DNA of 64,000 nucleotides from Gammaproteobacteria bacterium 45_16_T64. GTDB taxonomy: Bacteria > Pseudomonadota > Gammaproteobacteria > Pseudomonadales > Ketobacteraceae. The position numbers and the translations under genes were made by a program. This document shows, piece by piece, positions 53,308 through 61,464 of the stretch. Below the pieces are notes generated by a model. The model was given only the letters and a program-made list of their open reading frames with translations. It searched no databases and had not been told where the DNA came from. Location: positions 62,001-126,000 of the forward strand of contig MABD01000001.1 of assembly GCA_002162955.1 (NCBI GenBank). Direction: 5' to 3'. Numbering within the stretch: position 1 is the stretch's first letter; every line of letters starts with the position of its first letter.

Positions 53308-55587
53308 ATGTCCAATAGAAGAGGGAGATTTACTTTTTCTAGCGGTATAGCATTATTCAGATGGTTCGCATTCAGCTTTATGATTCTTATGCTGTCATCA
53401 TGCGCCAAACTTGAAAGAATAGCTGAGAATGACCCATCACCAAAAAAGCAGATGACAAAAGTACCCATTGTTGGGAATTGGAAAATACTGCCGGATACAG
53501 GAAAACCGCAAAACTATTACCTATCAAATGTTAATGATACAGAATTTGTTCCAATAGATGTTCCATCAAATTGGTATTCACGGGGAATCGACCACTCTGG
53601 CGTGTCTTGGTATCGAAGTAATTTTAATGTTGATTCAGTAGACAATAGCACTCAACGTTACGCACTACAGTTTGACGGAGTCGATTACTTCGCTGATGTC
53701 TGGGTAAATGGCGATTATGTGGGATTCCATGAAGGTTACTTTCAGAAATTTCGATTCGACGTATCTACAGTAATAAAAAAAGGTCGTAATCAACTTGTCG
53801 TCAGGGTTAATAGTCCTGAAGAGAAAGCCACTCGCTCGTGGTCGCTGCATAAGCGCTATATTAAAGGTGTCCTTGGGCATCATGACACTCGACCAGGTGG
53901 CGCTTGGTCTGAACGAGGTCAAGAACAGAATACCGGGGGAATATGGGAGCCTGTATGGTTTGAAAGCACACCCTATGCCTCGTTAGAAAATGTCATGTTC
54001 ATGCCGAGTGTAGACAGCATAAGTGGTGATAGTGATGCTGTTGTGGAAGTTAACGTTCACGCCGTGTTAGAAGGGTTCTATAATGTTGATTGGACACTAG
54101 GGCTGATGGACCTGGATTCTCTTCTCCAACAACCATCTGAAGAGATTGGATCAAAACGTATATTCCTGGAAAAGGGCGACAATACTTTTCGTTTCAAGCT
54201 TCCGTCAAAGAAACGTAAATTGTGGAACCCCTGGGACCTTGGTGATCCACACCTTTATCGACTACAGGTAAGATTGAATCATAAAGGAGATCCCGCGGGG
54301 GAGAGGAATATCGATGTCGGATTTAGGGAATTTGCGGTAGAAGGAAAACAAAAGAAATGGATACTTAATGGCAAACCCGTGTTTGTTAGGGGAACAAACT
54401 ATATCCCTTGGCAATGGCTAAGTGATATGAGTTACCGGGACTTTGAACATGACATCCGTATGATGAAAGAAGCGAATATCAATGCTATTCGGGTGCATGC
54501 TCACGTATTGCCGCAACGATTCTATGAAGTAGCAAATAAAATGGGTATGTTGGTGTGGCAGGATTTTCCGCTGCAGTGGGGCTATATCGATACGTCGGAG
54601 TTTGTTGAAAACGCCTCCAGACAAGCGAAGGAAATGGTCAGGCAGTTCTATAATCATCCCTCCATTGTAGTATGGAGCGCCCATAACGAGCCTCCTTGGG
54701 ATGCGAAATGGATGAAATACAAATATCTGGACTACAAGAAAGGTCAAAACCAGCTACTTGATGAGAATGTCTACAAGGCACTAAAAGAGACCGATAGTAC
54801 CCGATATTCTCATCTGAGTTCACTCACCAGTGAGCACCCTTGGTTAGGCTGGTATAGCGGAAAATGGCAAGACTACCAGCGGCCAGCCAAGGAAAACTGG
54901 ATTACGGAGTTTGGCGCTCAAGCGTTACCGAGCAAAATGACCTTAGCATCCATAGTCGGACAAGAAAACCTGTGGCCGGTAAGCAAACAACAAAAAGCTC
55001 TCTGGAAATATCATAATTTTCAAGAACACCAGACCCACAAAATCGCGGGGGTTAGCAAAGGGAAAAATATCGATGAATTGATTGAGAATACCCAAGGTTA
55101 TCAGTCGCAGTTAACGAAATTCGCCGCGGAGTCCTACAGAAGGCAGAAGTATTCTCCAGTTTCCGCCATCTTTCAGTTTATGTTTGTCGAAAATTGGCCC
55201 TCATTTAATTGGGGTATCGTGGACTACAAGAGAAATACAAAACCAGCCTATGAATCCCTACGTGTTGCCTATCAGCCCTTATTACCGTCAATTGAATATA
55301 ATGCAAATCGATCCGTGTCCAATAATTCGCCAAAGTTTGGTTTGTGGATCGTAAATGATTATGCAACTGACTTTACAGGGCATACTCTTAAATATCGGCT
55401 TTACAAAAATAGCAGCCTTATGGAAGAGCAAGTGTTTGAAACGAAAATTTCGAGAAGTTCAGCATTCAAGGTGGTCGACATACATAAAAGCAATATGCTC
55501 CCTGGCGACTATCACATCGACCTCGTCATATCTAATGAAGGTAAGGTAATTGCGGAGAATCAACATTATTTCACAATCGGCAAATAG
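53308..55587 (+). CDS. GH2 family glycoside hydrolase, lipoprotein
   Basis: 759 residues from ATG 53308 after GGAAGG. The lipobox is LSSC, so it is lipid-anchored. The jelly-roll sugar-binding domain, immunoglobulin-like domain and TIM barrel follow in the usual GH2 order. The acid/base is Glu461 in SAHNEPPWD, and the nucleophile is Glu534 in WITEFGAQA. The family includes beta-galactosidases, beta-mannosidases and beta-glucuronidases; specificity is not clear by eye. It probably trims or turns over the locally made glycan or its fragments. The GH9 gene overlaps its 3' end by 38 bases. Confidence 0.9.
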   Translation: MSNRRGRFTFSSGIALFRWFAFSFMILMLSSCAKLERIAENDPSPKKQMTKVPIVGNWKILPDTGKPQNYYLSNVNDTEFVPIDVPSNWYSRGIDHSGVSWYRSNFNVDSVDNSTQRYALQFDGVDYFADVWVNGDYVGFHEGYFQKFRFDVSTVIKKGRNQLVVRVNSPEEKATRSWSLHKRYIKGVLGHHDTRPGGAWSERGQEQNTGGIWEPVWFESTPYASLENVMFMPSVDSISGDSDAVVEVNVHAVLEGFYNVDWTLGLMDLDSLLQQPSEEIGSKRIFLEKGDNTFRFKLPSKKRKLWNPWDLGDPHLYRLQVRLNHKGDPAGERNIDVGFREFAVEGKQKKWILNGKPVFVRGTNYIPWQWLSDMSYRDFEHDIRMMKEANINAIRVHAHVLPQRFYEVANKMGMLVWQDFPLQWGYIDTSEFVENASRQAKEMVRQFYNHPSIVVWSAHNEPPWDAKWMKYKYLDYKKGQNQLLDENVYKALKETDSTRYSHLSSLTSEHPWLGWYSGKWQDYQRPAKENWITEFGAQALPSKMTLASIVGQENLWPVSKQQKALWKYHNFQEHQTHKIAGVSKGKNIDELIENTQGYQSQLTKFAAESYRRQKYSPVSAIFQFMFVENWPSFNWGIVDYKRNTKPAYESLRVAYQPLLPSIEYNANRSVSNNSPKFGLWIVNDYATDFTGHTLKYRLYKNSSLMEEQVFETKISRSSAFKVVDIHKSNMLPGDYHIDLVISNEGKVIAENQHYFTIGK

Positions 55588-57352
55588 TAAACTCTACTGG
55601 TTTGTTCTGTCTGTGATTTTTATCTGTAACTCAGGCTATGCTGATGTCGGTACCAAACATAAATTGCCACCGTTATCTCTAAAACCAGTAACGCAAGGCC
55701 AAAGCCATTTCGCAGTCAATCAAGTCGGTTATTATAAATCCAGAGTGAAGATTGGGTATTTAGTAAATCCGACATCAGACGCAAAGATATACCTCTATCG
55801 GCTCAGTGATAATACCGTAGAGCATCTCGACAAACTAAAAGTGATCACCTCAACGTTAAAAGGCGTTCAGCAGATTGTTGAGATTGATTTTAGTCAGCAT
55901 CGCAAGCCAGGCTGGTATTTTTTGACAGATGGAACCATACGCTCGCCACGATTTAACATATCAGACGCACCCTTTAACAATGTGATGATTATGATGTTAA
56001 GGAGCTATTACCTTCAACGTTGTGGCTATGATATAAATGACCCCATGACCGGGTTGGCACATGCTGCGTGCCATGTTTCTGAAGAGACAATTGTCAGACC
56101 ACTCAACATGCAGACTGATCATCTAGAACATAGTTCTAGCCGCTTCTCTGGGGGATGGCACGACGCAGGGGATTTTGGTCGTTATGTCGCTACAGCAACG
56201 GTGTCAGTCAGCCGTATTTTGGCAGCCTTTGGTGATAATCATGCCCGCATGCGTAATATAGACCTCGCTGTTCCAGAGAAAAACCTTCTTGGAGACGTAC
56301 TTGCTGAGGTTAATTATGAATTAGAATGGCTATTGAAAATGCAAAGCGATACGGGGCTGCTATATAGAAAGGTTGCAGGCAAAAAGTGGCCGTCATTAAT
56401 GCCGCCTGATGGCGATATTCAACCACTTTTCGTCTATGGCCATTCAACCGATGATACCGCAAAATTCGTTGCTACCATGGCACTAGCTTCGCGGGTATAT
56501 CGATTCGAAGACCCTGATAAATCACGAAAGTATCTACAAGCTGCACTAAAATCCTGGGCATATTTGGAAAATAATCCTAATTTCGTGTTGGATTGGGAGA
56601 AAAGTGATGACAGTGGATCAGGCCCCTATAAGAGTAACAATACAGACACAGAGGCCTCGTTAACTTTAGACTCTGATGATCGGATGTGGGCGTTATCTGA
56701 GTTGGCTGTTACTACAGGTGAAGATAAGTATTGGAGAAAATTAATTCAGAGAAATCCATCGCCTATCAATATATTTGAATGGAAGGATCCTTCTGCAATG
56801 GGACGTTGGCATGCAATACGAACTAATTGCTTCTCGATATTTACGTCGCTTTGTGAGCGCTGGAAGATTCAAATCACCCATCGTGCCCAGGTTGCCTATC
56901 GCATATCAAAACAACAGTCATTCCGTGTGGCGAACAATAGATATATATGGGGATCCAACAAAATGGCAGCAGAAGAGGGTATTTTTCTCGCTCAAGCATA
57001 TCTTCTAAATAACAAAAGGGAGTATCTAGAAGCCGCGATCCACCAATTAGACTATATTTTTGGTGCTAATCCGTTCAGTCAGAGTTTTGTCACCGGTGCA
57101 GGGGAGCGACCAGTTAGGCATGTGAGTCATATATACGGCAGAGGTGCAAAGGTTCATATTCCAGGGTTGCTCGTTGGTGGAGCAAATTCTCTCGCGCAAG
57201 CAGGGGTGGCCCCAAAAAATATGGGTCAGTTGAGTTATATAGACAGTGAAAAAAGTTATGCCGTGAATGAGTATGCTATTGACTATAACGCCTCACTTAT
57301 CGGGCTCATATCTCTCATTGACCGAGCTGTCACTCGATCGCAAGTTCGTTAG
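55550..57352 (+). CDS. GH9 family endoglucanase-like enzyme
   Basis: 600 residues. The only good start is TTG 55550, with AAGG four bases before; the signal peptide is YWFVLSVIFICNSGYA. A CelD_N-type immunoglobulin domain (HFAVNQVGYYKSRVKIGYLV, split from the next part) precedes the (alpha/alpha)6 barrel. Asp205 and Asp208 in GGWHDAGDFGRY are the base residues, and Glu574 in VNEYAIDYNA is the acid. All catalytic positions are kept. GH9 enzymes cleave beta-1,4-glucans such as cellulose. This hints that the locus glycan may be beta-linked glucose. The end overlaps the convergent OmpA gene by 4 bases. Confidence 0.92.
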   Translation: MRRINIISQSANSKLYWFVLSVIFICNSGYADVGTKHKLPPLSLKPVTQGQSHFAVNQVGYYKSRVKIGYLVNPTSDAKIYLYRLSDNTVEHLDKLKVITSTLKGVQQIVEIDFSQHRKPGWYFLTDGTIRSPRFNISDAPFNNVMIMMLRSYYLQRCGYDINDPMTGLAHAACHVSEETIVRPLNMQTDHLEHSSSRFSGGWHDAGDFGRYVATATVSVSRILAAFGDNHARMRNIDLAVPEKNLLGDVLAEVNYELEWLLKMQSDTGLLYRKVAGKKWPSLMPPDGDIQPLFVYGHSTDDTAKFVATMALASRVYRFEDPDKSRKYLQAALKSWAYLENNPNFVLDWEKSDDSGSGPYKSNNTDTEASLTLDSDDRMWALSELAVTTGEDKYWRKLIQRNPSPINIFEWKDPSAMGRWHAIRTNCFSIFTSLCERWKIQITHRAQVAYRISKQQSFRVANNRYIWGSNKMAAEEGIFLAQAYLLNNKREYLEAAIHQLDYIFGANPFSQSFVTGAGERPVRHVSHIYGRGAKVHIPGLLVGGANSLAQAGVAPKNMGQLSYIDSEKSYAVNEYAIDYNASLIGLISLIDRAVTRSQVR

Positions 57353-58377
57353 TTGACCCGAAAAGCGGTAACTTCGATTCTACGGTTCATTGCATGGTCT
57401 TTCTCTGTATTCCCATGGGCAATTGGGTAATGCTCTCCCTTTCCTTTTGTTTCAAACTGCGCAGAAGAAACGTTTTTAGCAAGAAGATAGAATTTTATCG
57501 CTTGTGCACGCTTTTCGGTCAACACCTGATTGAACGAAGGAGTTGACCGAATGTCAGCATGGGCTTCAATCATAAATCGATAATCGGGACAGCGATTAAT
57601 TGTATTTGCCAGTTCATTCAGTTCAGGAGATCGAACCCTGCTAAATTGATAAGACCCTGCCTTAAACATATCTGAGTAGATAGTCTTTGGGGTTGAACAA
57701 TCTTGAACGGGGATGTCAACTATACGGGGGGTAGCTGAAACCGTTTCTGGTGTAGTTGCCGTAAAATCAGATTGTGCCCGTTCGAAGTCATCTATAAATG
57801 CATCTATTTTGCGTAAAACAGCCGTACTCATCCAATTGCCTAAGGTAGAGCAATCATGGGTGCTGTCGCCTTGCCCCCACGTACTGAGAATGTAATTACT
57901 GTTTGGCTGGCGTAATATTGATGCACCCTCAAAGTACGAGACCCATAATCCTGCTGTGCAACATGGATTATTTTCCACCGATGATATGCCATGGTCACCC
58001 ACCTGACTGGACGGGAAATTGGGGTAGATTTCCATTTTCGGTTGTCCTGGAGTGATTAACATTTCCTCTTTTGTGAGCAATTTCAATCCTGCTCTATTGA
58101 GTCGGGACCTGACCTTTTGAACGAGCTCTGAATCAAGTGATACATTGTTCTTCCGACTTCCTCCCTCTAGGTAATCAAACACTACATAGACCCCCGTAAG
58201 GCCGGCTAGCGCGAGGTATTTTCCCTGGTAATTCTCGTCGGTAACTCGAATGTTCATCGCAGAACAAGCAGGGTATATATCGGGGGTGCCAGTATAGGGT
58301 AGAGGCTCATCTGTAAATTGTGATGCACTTGTGTTGTATGCTATGAATGTCAGTAAAACCAATAGAAAGCGAAGCAT
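57349..58377 (-). CDS. OmpA-family peptidoglycan-binding outer-membrane protein
   Basis: 342 residues. A signal peptide (FLLVLLTFIAYNTSA) leads to a unique N-terminal region (about 200 residues) and an OmpA C-terminal domain. The domain has FMIEAHADIRSTPSFNQVLT and KRAQAIKFYLLAKNV, then the late NRRIEVTAF. It probably binds peptidoglycan. The N-terminal region is of unknown family. It is on the minus strand, convergent with GH9 and divergent from the pelA-like gene, with a 261-base gap. Confidence 0.86.
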   Translation of the reverse strand: MLRFLLVLLTFIAYNTSASQFTDEPLPYTGTPDIYPACSAMNIRVTDENYQGKYLALAGLTGVYVVFDYLEGGSRKNNVSLDSELVQKVRSRLNRAGLKLLTKEEMLITPGQPKMEIYPNFPSSQVGDHGISSVENNPCCTAGLWVSYFEGASILRQPNSNYILSTWGQGDSTHDCSTLGNWMSTAVLRKIDAFIDDFERAQSDFTATTPETVSATPRIVDIPVQDCSTPKTIYSDMFKAGSYQFSRVRSPELNELANTINRCPDYRFMIEAHADIRSTPSFNQVLTEKRAQAIKFYLLAKNVSSAQFETKGKGEHYPIAHGNTEKDHAMNRRIEVTAFRVN

Positions 58378-58524
58378 ATTCTTGCCTTTAGATCGTATTT
58401 CAAGCGCCTGATAAGAGGGTTTGTCTTCTCACACTATGACGGTCGTCGTTATGTGAATTAATTGTAGAATATATCTCATGATATACGCGACTAATCGTCT
58501 AGCTTAGTACGCTTATTGAACAGC

Positions 58525-58555
58525 AACTGGGTGGACTTTTGGGGTACACCCAGTT
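58525..58555. promoter_or_regulatory. Inverted repeat upstream of the pelA-like gene
   Basis: Perfect 9-bp arms AACTGGGTG and CACCCAGTT with a 13-base loop, 83 bases upstream of the pelA-like ATG. It lies in the divergent gap with the OmpA gene. It could be a regulator-binding site or an RNA hairpin. Nothing else is supported in 58378-58638. Confidence 0.45.
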
Positions 58556-58638
58556 TCTGACGTTCGTTGATTCAGGCTGCTATACTTCAATGGATTACGA
58601 TATTACTTGAACTGTCTGGCTGATATAAAAACCTAAAC

Positions 58639-61464
58639 ATGTACCGATTAGTATTTGTCATGCTATTGCTTGCTCCATTATCAAATATTGCATTTGGAGA
58701 AACGAAGAAGCCAACTGTAGCATTTTACTACAACGACCATCTCCCCTTAAACGAGTTGCAAATGTATGATTGGGTTATATTGCAAAGCAGTATGGCTGCG
58801 CCCGAGGATGCTCGTTATTTGAGAGAACAAGGAACCAAACCCATTGCTTATCTTAGCATTGGAGAGGTTTCGAAAGCAGCGGCTGAATATAGGCTAGTTG
58901 ATCCAAGCTGGTTCATCGGAGAAAACACGCTTTGGAAAAGCCAAATTCTTGATTGGAGAATGCCCGAGGTTCAGGACTTCCTAATAGAGACATTAGCGGC
59001 GAAATCCTGGAATGCAGGCTATCAGGGATTTTTTTTGGATACGCTTGATAGTTTCCAGGCCACCCCGTTGGGGGCAGCGACACCAATGGTTTTCAACCAG
59101 GCTTTGGCTACGCTTATCCGTAAAATGAAAACACGCTTTCCTGGAGCCATTATCATTGTTAACCGGGGCTTTGATGCGTTACCCGACGTTCATAAGCTCA
59201 TTGATGCTGTAGCCGTCGAATCATTGTATTCAAGTTTTGATGTATCGGCCAATCGCTATCCTGAGGTGGCAGGAAAAGATACTGAGTGGCTATTGGGCAA
59301 GCTAGCAACGATAAAACAATCTTACGAATTGCCCATCATAGTGATTGATTATGCGTTACCGCAGGATAAAGAGCGCAGAAATTCTACTGTTACCAGAATA
59401 CAAAAGGCAGGATATATCCCTTGGGTTTCAGACGGACACCTATCAACCCTGGGTAAAGGTACTGATGAAGTCATAAACAGAACGATTTTGGGGATTCATG
59501 ATTCGCCGGTAGACGAAATAGAGAGCAGCGGGTTCCACCGCTACATTGTCATGCCCCTCGAGCAAATGGGGTATTTGGCGGAATATTCCAGTATCCTCAA
59601 TTTACCCAATTTGGATGATATATCTCACATAAGAGGCATCACCCTCTATCTAGAACGGAGCCTGGTAAATGCCCCAGTTCTAGACAAGGTTTGTGAGTGG
59701 TTAGCAGCCGCTAATGCTACATATCAGATCCCCGTATTATTTGTCGATATTATTCCAGAGTATCCAGCCTGCTTAAAATTGGCAGGTGCACAAAAATCTG
59801 AGTCCATTGGTACGATAAAGGTTCGAGAAACAAAGCAAGGTTACGGTGAATATCAGGGACGCCTCACACTAAGCCCTAATGATCCCCCTGACATCACGCT
59901 AGTGGATCAAGATGCAAACTTTTTAGTAGAAATGATCGACGCAAAGGGCACTATATTTCACCCTATTGCGATTACCTCAACAGGTGGATTTGCTGTGTAT
60001 CCATTTCTTTTTGAACGGGGATTTGAAGATAATCGATTTTGGTTAATTGATCCTTTTGAGTTCCTTCCTCTCGCACTCAATTTGCCCACTATTCCAACAT
60101 TTGATGTAACAACAGAAAGTGGACGTAGAATATTGACCTCTCATATTGATGGTGATGGTTTCGTATCACGAGCTGAGCAGCAAGGTATTGCAGCAGACGA
60201 TGCGAAATTAAGTGGCCAGGTTATGATGGACGACATTCTTATGCGTTACAAAATTCCGCATACGGTTTCCATTATTCAAGGTGAAATTTCGAAACTAGGA
60301 AAGTATCCACACCTTGCTGAAGAGGCAGAGCCCATAGCTCGAGAAATATTTTCGTTGCCTTGGGTTGAGCTTGCGACCCATACTTTTAGCCATCCATTTT
60401 TTTGGAAGTACTTTGAAAATAAAACAGACGTCAAATCGCTGGGGTATGGATTCCATATGGATATCCCTGGATATCAACCTGACCTTAAAAAAGAAATTGG
60501 CGGCTCTAGTAGATATATAAATACCACATTAGCCCCAAGCAATAAAAAAGTAGAGGTTCTCTTATGGTCCGGCGATGCGTTGCCCGGTAAAGTAGCGATG
60601 GAATTAGCATCTCAACACGACTTACTCAATGTGAATGGAGGAGACACTAAGGTCGTTAACTCCAATAATTCATTGGCCTATATTTGGCCCATAGGCAAGC
60701 CCATCGGGAAACATTACCAGATCTATGCTCCGGTAATGAATGAGAATCGTTATACCAATTTGTGGAAAGGGCCTTTCTACGGATTTAGAAAAGTAATAGA
60801 AACATTCGAATTACTTGAAAAACCCCGACGCCTCAAACCAATAAGTATTTACTATCACTTCTATTCTGCAAGCAAAATATCAGGGCTTAATGCACTAAAT
60901 GACGTATACCGTTGGGCGTTGGCTCAACAAACAACTCAAATGTATTTAAGTGACTATGCCAAACGCGCAACTGAATTTTTCAAGACTGGGCTTTCTAGAA
61001 TTGATGATTCGACATGGGAAATTAAGCGAGCTGGTTTACTTAATACGCTTAGAGTCGATTCTGAACTTGGCCAACCCAATATTGAGAAAAGCAATAATGT
61101 GATTGGATACAAGAGAGTAGACAATCACTATTATATACATTTACATCCTGGGAAAATCGCACGATTGAACTTGAATTCAAATGAAACTAGCGATACTCCC
61201 TACCTTTGGGATGCAAACGCTATCATTCGAAATTGGAGCTTGAAGCCTTCTCATGACGACCATTGGTCTTTATCGATAAGCGCTGTTGGTGGTGAGGCTC
61301 TAGAGATTAACGTAGCTAATCTGACACATTGTCAGATAGTAAAGGGGGAGAGAAAATTTTCTCAAAAAGTACTCGTTAATAAACCCTTATCTATGAACAA
61401 CAGCGTGTTACAAATGAGATTCACCAAAAAAGAACTATCTGGACTCGAGCTTGATTGTTCTTGA
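58639..61464 (+). CDS. pelA: PelA-like bifunctional glycoside hydrolase/deacetylase
   Basis: 941 residues, close to the 948 usual for PelA. A signal peptide (FVMLLLAPLSNIAFG) is followed by the GH114/GH166-like hydrolase domain (KPIAYLSIGEVSKAAAEYR; YQGFFLDTLDSFQATP). The C-terminal part has the deacetylase motifs: HIDGDGFVSRAE with His502, Asp504 and Asp506, and HTFSHPFFW with His581 and His585. A beta-sandwich-like tail completes it. In Pseudomonas PelA deacetylates and trims the Pel polymer in the periplasm. It is followed at once by a pelB-like gene. The identification is strong; the polymer structure in this organism is inferred. Confidence 0.91.
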   Translation: MYRLVFVMLLLAPLSNIAFGETKKPTVAFYYNDHLPLNELQMYDWVILQSSMAAPEDARYLREQGTKPIAYLSIGEVSKAAAEYRLVDPSWFIGENTLWKSQILDWRMPEVQDFLIETLAAKSWNAGYQGFFLDTLDSFQATPLGAATPMVFNQALATLIRKMKTRFPGAIIIVNRGFDALPDVHKLIDAVAVESLYSSFDVSANRYPEVAGKDTEWLLGKLATIKQSYELPIIVIDYALPQDKERRNSTVTRIQKAGYIPWVSDGHLSTLGKGTDEVINRTILGIHDSPVDEIESSGFHRYIVMPLEQMGYLAEYSSILNLPNLDDISHIRGITLYLERSLVNAPVLDKVCEWLAAANATYQIPVLFVDIIPEYPACLKLAGAQKSESIGTIKVRETKQGYGEYQGRLTLSPNDPPDITLVDQDANFLVEMIDAKGTIFHPIAITSTGGFAVYPFLFERGFEDNRFWLIDPFEFLPLALNLPTIPTFDVTTESGRRILTSHIDGDGFVSRAEQQGIAADDAKLSGQVMMDDILMRYKIPHTVSIIQGEISKLGKYPHLAEEAEPIAREIFSLPWVELATHTFSHPFFWKYFENKTDVKSLGYGFHMDIPGYQPDLKKEIGGSSRYINTTLAPSNKKVEVLLWSGDALPGKVAMELASQHDLLNVNGGDTKVVNSNNSLAYIWPIGKPIGKHYQIYAPVMNENRYTNLWKGPFYGFRKVIETFELLEKPRRLKPISIYYHFYSASKISGLNALNDVYRWALAQQTTQMYLSDYAKRATEFFKTGLSRIDDSTWEIKRAGLLNTLRVDSELGQPNIEKSNNVIGYKRVDNHYYIHLHPGKIARLNLNSNETSDTPYLWDANAIIRNWSLKPSHDDHWSLSISAVGGEALEINVANLTHCQIVKGERKFSQKVLVNKPLSMNNSVLQMRFTKKELSGLELDCS

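Noticed and set aside
55550-55587. Possible frameshift at the GH2/GH9 junction
   Set aside because: Both proteins are complete; GH9 has its own signal peptide and a TTG start with a ribosome-binding site, so overlap is sufficient explanation.
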